Part shown: positions 8,091 through 17,541 of the stretch, in pieces
Layout: every line of letters begins with the position of its first letter
Numbering within the stretch: position 1 is the first letter of the stretch
Assembly: GCF_025457605.1 (NCBI RefSeq)
Contig: NZ_JAMZFY010000001.1
Span: forward strand, 1,488,001-1,552,000
Reading direction: 5' to 3'
Origin: Haloarcula laminariae
GTDB lineage: Archaea > Halobacteriota > Halobacteria > Halobacteriales > Haloarculaceae
Length of the DNA: 64,000 bases
Program-made: the position numbers and the translations under genes
The notes under the pieces: model-generated
Told to the model about the DNA's origin: nothing
The model's database searches: none
Seen by the model: only the letters and a program-made list of their open reading frames with translations

Positions 8091-9638
8091 ATGGAGTCCG
8101 CTGCGTATCGAGACCAAATCTACGAGATATTTGCCAATCCGAACACCGAATTTGAGACTCAAATTAGGCAGGCACTCACTACGGGTACTGAATATCTCGA
8201 CCTCTCTGTGGGCTTTTTCACGCGTATTGTTGACGGTACCCAGGAAATCCTTCACGCGACTGGCGATCACCCGTTGATTCAGCCAGGGGAGAGCTGTCCA
8301 CTTGACGAAGCGTACTGTCGTCGAACCATCAAACTCGATAGCCAACTCGCCATCGAAGATGCTCGTGCGTCCCCGGAGATCGCTGACACCGCTATTGAGA
8401 CGTTTGATTTAGGCGCGTACATCGGCGCAAAAGTCATCGTCGATGGTGAGGTGTATGGGACGGCGTGCTTTGCCGATCCGGAGCCACGCGACGATCCCTT
8501 CGTTGACGCAGAACGGTTCTTCGTCGAACTGGTCGCGCGACTCGGTGGGCAAGCCATCGAACGACACCGATACGAACGAGAACTCACACAGCGCGAAGAA
8601 CGGTTGAACGAACAGCGAGAGATATACCGAGCCGTCATCGACGCCAGTTTCGACTCCGTCTTTCGCCTCGATACCGACGGAGTGTTCACGTACGCGTCTG
8701 ACGGCGTCCGGGATCTGTTAGGCTATTCGCCGGCGGAACTGATCGGTCAACCGATAACGATCGCCCATCCAGATACACAGACCAGCGAGTGGGCAATGAA
8801 AAATCGCTCACAGATACTGAACGGGGAGCTGGCCGAAGCCCGAGATCTGCCACTAAAAACGAAATCGGGTGATATTGTTTATACGGATATTCGCGGTGTC
8901 CCAGTCTACGACGGAAGCGTGCCTAAGCCGGAACGCTCAACGGACGACATCGTCGGGATACTGATACTAATCCGTGATGCAACGGAGCGTCGTCAGCGGG
9001 AAGGACTCATCAGCGTAATCAACCGAGTGCTCCGGCACAACGTACGAAACGAGATGTCTGTGATTCACGGTTGGGCCGATATGCTCGCCGAAGACATGGA
9101 CGAAGAGCAGGCTACCAAAGCGACGGTTATCAGGGCAGCTGCAACGCGGTTGCTTGACCTGACCGAGTCCGCACAGCGAATCGAAGAAAACCGCGATATT
9201 TCGCCCGAGTTGGAACCGACGGACATCATACCGCTACTCAATCGTACCGTCACTGAGTGTAAAACACGGTATTCGGATGTCTCAATAACTGTTGACGCAC
9301 CGGACAAAGCGATCGCGGAGACGCTTCCACGCATCGAAGTGGCGTTATTTGAACTTGTGGACAATGCCGCGAAGCATGGGGGGAGTCCCGCATCTATCGA
9401 AATTGATGTAGCTGTGTCTGATCGGCAGGTAATCTGTCGAATACGCGATGACGGACCGGGACTTCCGAATACAGAACGCGGTGTCATAGAGACAGGCGAA
9501 GAGACACCACTCGTCCACGGACAGGGGCTTGGACTGTGGCTGTGTTATTGGATCATCACGACGTTAGATGGGGAGATCGAAGTCACAGAATTCAACCAAG
9601 GGACCACAATCGAGGTTCATCTGCCGACACCACCATGA
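8091..9638 (+). CDS. GAF-PAS sensor histidine kinase
   Basis: 515 residues, no membrane helix, so cytosolic. Order: GAF domain (about 20-165, with the HxxxPLIQPGESCPLDEAYCR-type start seen in haloarchaea), PAS (about 180-300, YRAVIDASFDSVFRLDTDGV), an H-box VLRHNVRNEMSVIHGW near residue 316, and HATPase_c with N-box ELVDNAAKH, G1 DDGPGLP and G2 GQGLGLWL. It lacks a receiver domain and has no adjacent response regulator, which is common for haloarchaeal orphan kinases. The signal is unknown; GAF suggests a small molecule, redox or light input. Confidence 0.88.
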   Translation: MESAAYRDQIYEIFANPNTEFETQIRQALTTGTEYLDLSVGFFTRIVDGTQEILHATGDHPLIQPGESCPLDEAYCRRTIKLDSQLAIEDARASPEIADTAIETFDLGAYIGAKVIVDGEVYGTACFADPEPRDDPFVDAERFFVELVARLGGQAIERHRYERELTQREERLNEQREIYRAVIDASFDSVFRLDTDGVFTYASDGVRDLLGYSPAELIGQPITIAHPDTQTSEWAMKNRSQILNGELAEARDLPLKTKSGDIVYTDIRGVPVYDGSVPKPERSTDDIVGILILIRDATERRQREGLISVINRVLRHNVRNEMSVIHGWADMLAEDMDEEQATKATVIRAAATRLLDLTESAQRIEENRDISPELEPTDIIPLLNRTVTECKTRYSDVSITVDAPDKAIAETLPRIEVALFELVDNAAKHGGSPASIEIDVAVSDRQVICRIRDDGPGLPNTERGVIETGEETPLVHGQGLGLWLCYWIITTLDGEIEVTEFNQGTTIEVHLPTPP

Positions 9639-10081
9639 GAGTAGCGCAAACAAGAACAGCTTAGAAATCATTTAAAAATCGTCACTGAGCAATTCACATA
9701 CTATTGCATAGAGTCAAGTGAACGCTGCGGTGGATGAGCCCGACTCACCCGTCATACCATCGTTTGAACCGGGGCCTTCTGTCCGACTTTCCTGTATTCT
9801 TCGACGATTTCGGTAATAACGGGTTTACCTGAGCGTAGCGGCTGTTTCCCCCCTCTGCTGAATCAAGAACCGTCTCTTCAACTACTGATACGCTACAGCC
9901 ATCGGTGTATCTATTCGGCTTCGACAGAGAATGCTTCCCACCGCAAGATCGGCGTACGTCGTGAATTACAGTTCCCCCAACGACGTTGGGAATCCTGTGC
10001 TTCAGCGCGTGAGAGATGGCAAGCGGCAACCCTGTTGGACAGCCCTCGGGTTGAATCGGCTCCAGTTCGTACTACTGAGCG
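9639..10081. other. Intergenic stretch with no intact gene; possible decayed transposon end
   Basis: No convincing reading frame on either strand. Around 9989-10022 the run GGAATCCTGTGCTTCAGCGC followed by GTGAGAGATGGCAA recalls the right ends of haloarchaeal IS1341/TnpB elements, where a GAATCC box precedes a hairpin and a GGATGTCAA-type end. Only this end-like sequence is visible and no TnpB protein can be read, so the assignment is weak. The last part probably contains the promoter of the oxidoreductase at 10082. Confidence 0.3.
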
Positions 10082-11038
10082 ATGCGTGCAATCCGATTCC
10101 ACAACCACGGAGGACCGGACGTACTGACGCTTGAGGAGGTAGATACGCCAGAACCCGGCCCTGGTGAGGTCCGTATTGATGCCGAGGCCATTGGGGTCAA
10201 CCCCGTTGACACCTACTTCCGCGAGGGCGAGTATCCTGTTCCCGACCGGCCCTTCGTTCCGGGGTCGGACGTGGCCGGGACGGTCGCAGCCGTCGGCCAG
10301 GGCGTTACCGACCTCTCGGTCGGCGATCGAGTGTACGCCACAGGCCTTGGTAACGGTCGACCGGGGACGTACGCCGAGTCCTGTATTGCGCCCGCCGACT
10401 TCGTCGCGCCGCTCCCCGAGAGCGTCTCTGAGGTAGACGGAGCAGCGCTGTCGCTCGTCGGCATGACGGCGTGGCAGGTGTTCGTCCACCACGCCGGCGT
10501 CGAACCGGCCGAGACGGTCCTCGTCCACGGTGGGAGTGGCGGTGTTGGCCACGTCGCTGTCCAACTCGCCAAGACGATGGGCGCCCGCGTTGTGACGACC
10601 GCCAGCGAGACGTACCACGACCGCCTGGCCGACCTCGGGGCCGACGTGACCATCGACTACCATGCCGACGACCTCGAAGAACGTATCGTCGCAGCGGGGG
10701 AACCCGCGGTAATCCTCGACACATTCATCGACGAGTACCTCCAGACGAACGCGAACGTCGCTGCACAGAACGCACGGATTGTCGGTATCGGTAACCGCAC
10801 CGAGCAGGCGTCGTTCGACGCCATTGGCGCGGCGAAAGGGAAGGAACTCTCCTACCAGTTCATGACGATGTACAACACCCAGGACAAGCATGAGGTCCTG
10901 TCGCGTCTCGCGGCGCTTGCCGATCGCGGCGAGGTGCTGCCGGAAGTCCACCGGACCTACGACCTCGCCGACGCCGCAGACGCACAGCGCGCTGTGATGG
11001 ACGAGAGTTTCCTCGGAAAATTGGTTCTCGAACCCTGA
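10082..11038 (+). CDS. NADPH:quinone oxidoreductase family protein (zinc-independent MDR)
   Basis: 318 residues. N-terminal GroES-like domain (MRAIRFHNHGGPDVL, GVNPVDTYFREG, VPGSDVAGTV) and a Rossmann domain with the dinucleotide loop VHGGSGGVGHVAVQLAK near residues 155-170. The structural zinc cysteines of alcohol dehydrogenases are absent, as in quinone oxidoreductases. It would reduce quinones or enones with NADPH in the cytosol, a detoxification role. The gene is GC-rich with normal codon use although it sits among relics and accessory genes. Substrate is not predictable. Confidence 0.88.
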   Translation: MRAIRFHNHGGPDVLTLEEVDTPEPGPGEVRIDAEAIGVNPVDTYFREGEYPVPDRPFVPGSDVAGTVAAVGQGVTDLSVGDRVYATGLGNGRPGTYAESCIAPADFVAPLPESVSEVDGAALSLVGMTAWQVFVHHAGVEPAETVLVHGGSGGVGHVAVQLAKTMGARVVTTASETYHDRLADLGADVTIDYHADDLEERIVAAGEPAVILDTFIDEYLQTNANVAAQNARIVGIGNRTEQASFDAIGAAKGKELSYQFMTMYNTQDKHEVLSRLAALADRGEVLPEVHRTYDLADAADAQRAVMDESFLGKLVLEP

Positions 11039-11288
11039 CAAGCTGATTGAGGTGCCGGCATCCATCACGAACGTATAGTATTGTCGGCGTCGAAAGCCGA
11101 ACCATGTCAGGCGAAAACTATTCCTCTTGCCAGACGATTCGAGAGCCAGCGGTTTGATTGGGGCAGCCTGAAGTGTGGGTTTACGCACCCGGATAACCGA
11201 GAAGGCGAGTCGTTCACGATACAGGGCTCGTGTCTTGCACGGAGCGCAGTTCAGAACTGTGTTATCGGAATCGCTTGGTGAAAATCTC

Positions 11289-11768
11289 CTACATGGGATG
11301 ATTCCGTCGTTCTGCGGGATCACTTTCCAAGTGGCGCCGAGCGTACATCAGCGGGAGTGCGGTGAGGACACCCGCTATTGCAACGATTCCGATGACGAAG
11401 CCGATGAGGAATGCAACCACGGGAACCTCTGCCATCTCGATCCCCCAGATCAGTATAAACTGACCTGTCCAGAGAACACCTGTGAACAGGGCCGTGACGA
11501 GTCCGAAGACGCTCCCGAGGACGTACGTATACGAGCCCCGTCGCTCAATGAGTGTCCACCAGACGACTGCTCCGATGGCAAACGTTGGACTCGCTAATAT
11601 CACCATCCAGTACTCTGATGGGAGCCCAATCACGTCTGCCAATAGCCCCAGTATATCTGAGAGCAAGACCGTCACGACGGTTCCACAAATGAACATATAG
11701 AGACCGGCGGATAGTGACCAGCTCCTCGGCGAATCGACGGTGGATCTGAATGTATCAGCCGGGTCCAT
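11289..11768 (-). CDS. Four-helix membrane protein, unknown function
   Basis: 159 residues with four hydrophobic segments (about 20-45, 55-72, 82-105 and 115-142), short loops and a basic tail YARRHLESDPAERRNHPM, typical of a small inner-membrane protein. I do not recognise a named domain. It lies alone; about 250 bases separate it from the oxidoreductase end and 355 bases from the kinase end at 12124. Codon use is mildly lower in GC than the core genes. Confidence 0.65.
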   Translation of the reverse strand: MDPADTFRSTVDSPRSWSLSAGLYMFICGTVVTVLLSDILGLLADVIGLPSEYWMVILASPTFAIGAVVWWTLIERRGSYTYVLGSVFGLVTALFTGVLWTGQFILIWGIEMAEVPVVAFLIGFVIGIVAIAGVLTALPLMYARRHLESDPAERRNHPM

Positions 11769-12123
11769 AATCTAATATCTCTCGAAGACAGTAAAAAGAT
11801 GCTCTACGGTCAAACAACGGTTTGACTAACGCTCTGTCGCACTGTTGAGCTTCAGTTCTACGGATAAATTTGCAAATACTTCCCTGGACACACAACCAGT
11901 GACTGGCTGGTTCACCGGTAACGATATGGAGCCCAACGGTGGTGGGTGCTGCCTATCCGTGCGGACTGACCGCCAAGAGTATTCCCAAATTGTGCATGTT
12001 TTCTGGAAGTCGTACAAGATGCAGGGACCGTATCGGTCAAACTAATGATAATAAATTGATTTGTCAGGCATCGATATCCATGTGCCGCCATCGGGTTCAA
12101 CAGAGTATGTCGGTCTACTGTGG
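11769..12123. other. Intergenic region without recognisable genes
   Basis: Short frames on both strands lack haloarchaeal codon bias. The last bases of this stretch lie just beyond the stop of the minus-strand 7TM kinase and the first bases carry the promoter of the minus-strand membrane gene ending at 11289. I see no hairpin, repeat or RNA gene that I would defend. Confidence 0.4.
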
Positions 12124-13833
12124 CTACCCTGGAATGGCGCCGCTGGTACGCCGCAGCGTCATCTCGACGCGGGTCCCGTTGCCCGTGTTCGTTACCGCTA
12201 GCTCCCCGCCGGAGCGCTGCACGTACCAGTTCATGACCCACAGCCCGACGCCCGAACTGTGGCTGAGGACCGTCTCCGTGCCGTTGGTGAGGAAGGCGGT
12301 CTCGTTTGGGGGAATCCCGTCGCCGTCGTCATCGATGATTAGCGATACAGTCCCCTCGCCGACAACAGAGTGGATCCGGATATGCGGCGGCGGGTCGTTG
12401 TGCTCGGCGGCGTTCTCGACCGCGTTGACGATAGCGGTCTGAAACCCTTCGATGACCGCCACTTGTACCTCGTCAACGTCGACATGGATATTGGTCGGCT
12501 CCTGCCGGAAGGTCTCAAGCGCCTCGGAAACAAGCCCCTGAAGCGACTTGACGGTCTGTTCCGATTTCTCGTCGACAATCCGCTCGATCTCTCTGGTCTT
12601 TTCGGCGTGGCCCATCAGCCTCTCCGTCGCAGCGATCGCAGTTTCGAGTCGCTCCCGTGTCGTCTCGTCTTCGGCCCGGTCGCTGACCACATCCATGTGC
12701 CCCAACGCGACGGTAAGTTCGTTTCGGATGTTGTGCCGAAAAACCCTGGAAAATACCTGTTTGAGCATCCGCATCTCCTGCTCGCGCTGTTCGAGTTCTC
12801 GCTCGCGTCGCTTTGCTTGTGTGATATCCCGGAGGACGATGACTGACTCGGATCGCCCCTCTCGGATCCGTTCACAAGTGACAGAGAACTGGCGGCGACG
12901 GCCGTCCCGGGTAACTTTGAACTCCGCGTCTTTCGTCCCGGCGTGGTAATACTCGATGATCTCCGGGTATTCGGCGAACAGCTCTTCGATTGAATTGCCG
13001 GCGACAGTACCGGTCATTCCGAAGAGCTGTTTTCCCGCTGGGTTGACATCAACGACGCGGCCGTTCCGGTCGACGGCGATGACGGGGTCAGAAATCGTCT
13101 CGACCACCGTCCGGCGACTGACGGGGATCATGGCGAACAGCTGGTACCGGAACAGCGCCAGTCCCCACAGCCCAGCCGTGGCAACGAACGAAACCGGCGT
13201 CAGATCTACGTACAGCGGGATCGCGTCGATAAGCCGGAAGAGGTGGGTCTGGAGCGCGCCGGGAAAGCCGATTGCCCACCCGGTGAGCAACAACATCAGC
13301 TGCTTCCGATGGGGGCCGTGTGCCGTCCGGAACCGTCGGACGAGCGATCCGACGGGGAACATCACCATTACGACTGCGAACCCGATGTGGACGAGATACC
13401 ACGGCCCGAGGACGAACTCGCTGATGCCAGTCGGATTAACCGGTGTCTCGGCGGACAAGACAAGGTGATGCAGCGGGTTCGTCACTGTGAGGATGATGGT
13501 TAGCGCTGGGATCACTGCGAGCGCTGCCACGTACGGCCACGGGAGAACGAGTCGCTCCCGGTTGACGTACTCCCAAGCGAACAGCGGCCACCCGAAGATG
13601 ACCAAGATCTGGAAGAAGTGACGGATCGTAGTGTTGAGATACAGCGGGAGCACTTGCGTCGGCCACGTGACCAACGCGAGCTGTACCGACCACCCGGCCA
13701 TCCCGACGAGACAGAGCAACAGCCCGTTCGCTGCCGGCCGATCGCGGTGGCTGTAGGTGTAGGCAGCAAGCCAGACGAGTGGGACGGCACAGATCAGCAT
13801 AAAAAACGACATCGACTGTGCCGCGCTACTCAT
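12124..13833 (-). CDS. 7TM-PAS sensor histidine kinase
   Basis: 569 residues. Seven hydrophobic helices in about residues 7-225 form a HisKA_7TM-type sensor, followed by a PAS domain (about 240-345, VIAVDRNGRVVDVNPAGKQLFG), a coiled linker, an H-box RVFRHNIRNELTVALGHMD with His near 367, and HATPase_c with N-box NAVENAAEH, G1 DDDGDGIP and G2 GVGLWVM. The protein therefore senses at or in the membrane and autophosphorylates inside the cell. There is no partner regulator next to it. All motifs needed for kinase activity look present. Confidence 0.88.
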   Translation of the reverse strand: MSSAAQSMSFFMLICAVPLVWLAAYTYSHRDRPAANGLLLCLVGMAGWSVQLALVTWPTQVLPLYLNTTIRHFFQILVIFGWPLFAWEYVNRERLVLPWPYVAALAVIPALTIILTVTNPLHHLVLSAETPVNPTGISEFVLGPWYLVHIGFAVVMVMFPVGSLVRRFRTAHGPHRKQLMLLLTGWAIGFPGALQTHLFRLIDAIPLYVDLTPVSFVATAGLWGLALFRYQLFAMIPVSRRTVVETISDPVIAVDRNGRVVDVNPAGKQLFGMTGTVAGNSIEELFAEYPEIIEYYHAGTKDAEFKVTRDGRRRQFSVTCERIREGRSESVIVLRDITQAKRRERELEQREQEMRMLKQVFSRVFRHNIRNELTVALGHMDVVSDRAEDETTRERLETAIAATERLMGHAEKTREIERIVDEKSEQTVKSLQGLVSEALETFRQEPTNIHVDVDEVQVAVIEGFQTAIVNAVENAAEHNDPPPHIRIHSVVGEGTVSLIIDDDGDGIPPNETAFLTNGTETVLSHSSGVGLWVMNWYVQRSGGELAVTNTGNGTRVEMTLRRTSGAIPG

Positions 13834-14040
13834 GCTACCTGTTAATTGGTAATAAGAGTCATAAAGTTAATGCGGTGCCATATTAATAAGATTAGATACA
13901 TTACTTCATCCCCAAAACATAGTGGCCGATTCAGATGAGTGGAATAACAGAAGAAGTAGCAATACAGTTGAATTTTATCAAGTTCGCTGTCTGAATACAA
14001 AGCACCAAATATTGAAGAAGGTCTCGCCTAAACCATCGTT

Positions 14041-14541
14041 GTGATAAACTTCGGAACAATCAGTATAGCAGGATGGCTGCTTGTAATTGCTAGCTATCCT
14101 CTCGTATTCTTAACAAGCGGTAGGTTAGTCGTCGGTTCGGGATCTTATATAAAAGGTAACGAAGGGGACGAAGTAGAAGCACAACATGGTAGAGCGGGTA
14201 AAATAATAGGCAAATGTGAGAATTTCCTAATTTTGACATTAGTATTTCTCGGCGAATACACTGGCTTGGCTGTTATATTCGCGGCACAAGGAATTGTCTC
14301 TCTAGAATACCAAGATGATTATTATCCTGATTATTTCCTCACAGGGACTATGGTTAATTTCTCATATAGTATAGCGGTTAGTTTGATGATTATATTTACT
14401 ATAAAAATCATTCCGGCTGAACTTCACTGGTATATTTCACTCCTCATTTGGCTGGCGAATGTGATATTATTTCTTATTTATGTGAGTGTTAAAAATCAGC
14501 CATTATCGCCATTTAGGAGAATATTTTTGAATTTGGAATAA
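14041..14541 (+). CDS. AT-rich membrane protein with a DUF3307-like helix motif
   Basis: 166 residues from a GTG start. Four hydrophobic stretches alternate with short loops. The segment GRAGKIIGKCENFLILTLVF then LGEYTGLAVIFAAQGI resembles the Gly-Arg-x-Ile-Gly…Glu-Arg/Asn-hydrophobic…Gly-Gln-x-x-Ala motif seen in the membrane part of DUF3307-type proteins, where E-x-L and an AAKSI-like end recur; here the equivalents are CENFLIL and AAQGI. Third codon positions are rich in A/T, unlike flanking genes, so recent acquisition is likely. Function unknown. Confidence 0.6.
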   Translation: MINFGTISIAGWLLVIASYPLVFLTSGRLVVGSGSYIKGNEGDEVEAQHGRAGKIIGKCENFLILTLVFLGEYTGLAVIFAAQGIVSLEYQDDYYPDYFLTGTMVNFSYSIAVSLMIIFTIKIIPAELHWYISLLIWLANVILFLIYVSVKNQPLSPFRRIFLNLE

Positions 14542-14574
14542 CGGGATAGGTTTCGCAGCAGTCAATGTACATGC

Positions 14575-15144
14575 TTATTGAGCATTACGGCCAAGTCGAT
14601 AGAACGGGTAGGATAGCACGGCCGTGTAAGTGATGAGAGTAACAGTAAGGACGAGATTTATATACATAGACCATCCCGAAGTGGTTACTCCTCGAATGAG
14701 GGGCTCGCTAATGAGAGGTGCCAGTGAGAGGCATATAAGGGCTGCTCCAAGACGTTTTCTTGATCCGGTGGTTGCAGCGCCGCGAACGCTTGCAAATCCG
14801 GGAGCGGCTCCGGCTGGACCGACCTGAGCCGCCAGTGCAGCTGGAACTTGTACAAATATAATAACTGCCAGAACACCAAAACCAACACCGAGCAGACAGC
14901 TTGTAAGGAAGATATTCGTTGGTGGCTCATCAATTTCAGAAAGTACCATCCCTGCTCCGCCGACACACATCGCAGTGGCACCGACAGCCACCGGATATCC
15001 ACCACGGGTGGGGGGACCGAGTTGATGTACAGGATCGAGGGCCGCCGTTACGCCGATATTTGTCAGCGTGTTCCAGTATAGTGGAGTCCACAGAAGAAAC
15101 ACTCCAATACTGAAGATAGTTACCCCAACTCGACGAGAATCCAT
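14575..15144 (-). CDS. Five- to six-helix membrane protein, unknown function
   Basis: 189 residues, with hydrophobic segments near 8-25, 50-68, 78-102, 135-150 and 160-182 and short polar loops. The loop at 105-130 is Gly/Ala-rich and ends in SRKRLG, a cytosolic-side basic patch. No family recognised. It is convergent with the AT-rich gene at 14041, with 33 bases between the stops. Codon bias is weak, as elsewhere in this accessory stretch. Confidence 0.6.
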   Translation of the reverse strand: MDSRRVGVTIFSIGVFLLWTPLYWNTLTNIGVTAALDPVHQLGPPTRGGYPVAVGATAMCVGGAGMVLSEIDEPPTNIFLTSCLLGVGFGVLAVIIFVQVPAALAAQVGPAGAAPGFASVRGAATTGSRKRLGAALICLSLAPLISEPLIRGVTTSGWSMYINLVLTVTLITYTAVLSYPFYRLGRNAQ

Positions 15145-15233
15145 GCTCGCTTAATTTCTGTTATACTGCAAGTGTTTTGTGCATACTCTGTATTGACCAC
15201 GGCAGCGACTAATCGAACATGCCGTTGCTGGTC

Positions 15234-15776
15234 TCATTCTTCGACGCGAAACCCCTGTGCGGGCCCGGTAGGATATTCCGGGCCGATGATTGCGTCACAG
15301 CCGTTTACGGCGATGGTTGCTTGGAGCCTGTCGGAACCGTCTCGACGGAGTTGAACATACCCGTCCCGAGACCCCCGCGGGGCTTCATCAACCGAGGCGC
15401 AACTGGCTGTAAACCACATCAGCGGTGTCAGTTCGGTACCGTCTATCGATAGTTCAACCTTGTACTCCGTCTCCCATGCACCGATATCCTTGAACTCAAT
15501 ACCGCGTTCAGATGGGAGTTCGTACTGGCCCTCGACGACGGCGTTCAAGTTCTCATCGAGGATATGAACGGTTGCGATTTCTTTCGTGGTGGTGTAGTTT
15601 ACGATATAGAGGTCGTGTGGTTGCTCCGGCGTCTGTGACGGTGTAGGGGATTCTGTCTCGGAGTCGAGGGATGGCGTTGGAAGGTTATTTTCGTTGTCAT
15701 CAACAAAACTCACCTCCATACAACCGGAGAGAGACAGGGAAAGGGCTGAGATTGAAAGAAATTGTCGGCGATTCAT
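15234..15776 (-). CDS. Secreted lipoprotein, unknown function
   Basis: 180 residues. MNRRQFLSISALSLSLSGC carries a twin-arginine motif and a lipobox ending at Cys19, so it is a Tat lipoprotein on the outside of the membrane. A Ser/Thr/Pro-rich linker (about 30-52, likely glycosylated or flexible) is followed by a beta-rich domain with three cysteines, two of which (Cys in TASCASVDEAP and VNGCDAI) could form a disulfide. No enzymatic motif seen. Such Tat lipoproteins are common in haloarchaeal accessory regions. Confidence 0.75.
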   Translation of the reverse strand: MNRRQFLSISALSLSLSGCMEVSFVDDNENNLPTPSLDSETESPTPSQTPEQPHDLYIVNYTTTKEIATVHILDENLNAVVEGQYELPSERGIEFKDIGAWETEYKVELSIDGTELTPLMWFTASCASVDEAPRGSRDGYVQLRRDGSDRLQATIAVNGCDAIIGPEYPTGPAQGFRVEE

Positions 15777-15819
15777 ACTACTAAATTAAAATGAGTGTGT
15801 AAATATTTTGTGAGGAGTA

Positions 15820-16082
15820 TATGAGCTGTACCTCTCATCTAACGTGGACTGCTTCAGCTGAATGTCCTTGCTGTGTTGTTCGATGCAGTCTTCGATCCTG
15901 TACTTGATGTCTTTCGGGTCGTCGGTGTTTCGAACGTTGAACGGAGCGACTGGCACAACCCCTGCGGCCAACAGGTGGTCGTGGCAGTTGGGCGTGTCAT
16001 AGGGGCTATCACCGACCATCCAGATCGGCTTGGCGACGCCGCGCTTGCCATGACGGAAAACTGTCATCACCAGCGTATGAAG
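15820..16082 (-). pseudogene. Fragment of an ISH-type DDE transposase
   Basis: In a 116-codon minus-strand frame (15786-16136), about 84 residues from LHTLVMTVFRHGKRG to LKQSTLDERYS match the middle of a haloarchaeal DDE transposase. The VGDSPYD box holds what would be the second catalytic Asp, and NTDDPKDIKYRIEDCI is characteristic of the family. The N-terminus with the first Asp and the C-terminus with the final Glu and Arg region (normally VERTN) are missing, so it is inactive. No inverted repeats remain. It marks an old insertion beside the ATPase gene. Confidence 0.7.
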
Positions 16083-16146
16083 AGGGGGATGACGTTGAGC
16101 CCGGAGGAAGATATAAGTCATTATCGCAGTAATCATTACTCAGAGT

Positions 16147-17541
16147 ATGACCTTTTACGATCGGGCGGACGAGCTCGACGCCCTCGACACGGCGTTCGAG
16201 TCACCGGGTCACGACTTCCACGTCGTCTACGGCCGACGCCGCGTCGGGAAAACCGAACTCCTCAAGGAATTCTGTGATGATCGACCGCACATCTACTTCC
16301 TGGCGGCCCAGGAAGCCGAAGACCGACAGCGCGAGAAGTTCGTCGAGAAGGTCGCTGACTACTTCGACGACCGCGTCCCCCGCATCGACGGCTGGGACGA
16401 GGCCCTTGACTACCTCGGCGACAAACTCGCTACTGAACGCCTCGTTGTCGTCATCGACGAGTTCCCCTACCTCGTCGATGAGAACGACTCGCTTCCGTCC
16501 TACCTCCAGTCCTTCGTCGATGAGCAACTCCAAGATACGGACTCGATGCTGGTACTGTGTGGCTCCAGCGTGAGTACGATGGAGTCAGAGGTACTCGGCC
16601 ACGAGAGCCCATTGTATGGTCGTCGAACGCGGCAGATCGACGTGCAGCCCTTCTCATTCCAGCAAGCCCGAGACGTAATCGCATACGATATCGAGGACGC
16701 GATCCGGTCGTTCGCGGTCACTGGTGGAACGCCGATGTACCTCACACTCTTCGACTACGACCGATCCCTCGACGAGAACATCAGAACACAGATCCTCTCG
16801 CCGACAGCCGTACTCTACAACGAACCCGAGTTCCTGCTCCGGACTGAGCTGCGCAAGCCCGCCCGATATATGAGCATCCTCGAGGCTGTCGCCACCGGGC
16901 ATACGACCCCCAACGAGATCGCCGGTACTACGGGAATCGATTCCGGTCCCTTATCGAAGTACCTCCAAACGCTCCGCCGTCTGCGTCTCATCGACCGCGA
17001 CGTTCCAGTAACGGCTTCGGCAAAGCAGTCGAAGCGATCGCGGTACCGGGTTGCCGACGAGTTCCTTCGCTTCTGGTTTCGTTTCGTCGAGCCGAATCGC
17101 TCCAGTATCGAAGAGGCCCCAGAAATCGTCTACGACGGGACAATCGAACCCAATCTCCCCGATCACGTTGCAACGACATTTGAGGATATTTGTCTAGAAG
17201 GCGTGTGGGAAGCGATTCGGCGTAGCGAACTTGGACCGTACGCTGAGGTTGGGCGGTGGTGGTACGGAGAAGACGAAATCGACATTGTCGGCCTCGCTCC
17301 AGACGATGATCGTATTCTGCTCGCCGAGTGCAAATGGACGACTGAACCGGTGGGCCACTCACTCGTTAGCTCGCTGCGTGACAAAGCGGACCGCGTCCGG
17401 TGGGGATCGCCTACTCGGGACGAAGAGTTCGCCCTCTTCTCGAGGAGTGGCTTCGTCGAGGGGCTTGCCGATGATCTCAACGACAACTGGTCTCTGTTCA
17501 GTCCTGAGGACCTGAAGAACTTATTCGCGGCCGAGAAGTGA
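16147..17541 (+). CDS. Archaeal ATPase with DUF234-type nuclease-like C-terminus
   Basis: 464 residues. N-terminal archaeal ATPase (Arch_ATPase) with FYDRADELDALD, Walker A GRRRVGKTELL (29-39), Walker B VVVIDEFPYL (about 98-108) and sensor VLCGSSVSTM. A winged helix near 250-285 (NEIAGTTGIDSGPLSKYLQT) precedes a DUF234 domain whose E…DEIDIVGL…LLAECKW order is that of a PD-(D/E)XK nuclease fold. These orphan ATPases occur in mobile and defence-rich regions, but their role is undetermined. It stands alone, next to a transposase relic and a toxin-antitoxin pair. Confidence 0.85.
   Translation: MTFYDRADELDALDTAFESPGHDFHVVYGRRRVGKTELLKEFCDDRPHIYFLAAQEAEDRQREKFVEKVADYFDDRVPRIDGWDEALDYLGDKLATERLVVVIDEFPYLVDENDSLPSYLQSFVDEQLQDTDSMLVLCGSSVSTMESEVLGHESPLYGRRTRQIDVQPFSFQQARDVIAYDIEDAIRSFAVTGGTPMYLTLFDYDRSLDENIRTQILSPTAVLYNEPEFLLRTELRKPARYMSILEAVATGHTTPNEIAGTTGIDSGPLSKYLQTLRRLRLIDRDVPVTASAKQSKRSRYRVADEFLRFWFRFVEPNRSSIEEAPEIVYDGTIEPNLPDHVATTFEDICLEGVWEAIRRSELGPYAEVGRWWYGEDEIDIVGLAPDDDRILLAECKWTTEPVGHSLVSSLRDKADRVRWGSPTRDEEFALFSRSGFVEGLADDLNDNWSLFSPEDLKNLFAAEK

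Noticed and set aside
9911-11323. 470-codon minus-strand ORF
   Set aside because: It runs opposite to the clearly coding oxidoreductase; no family features.
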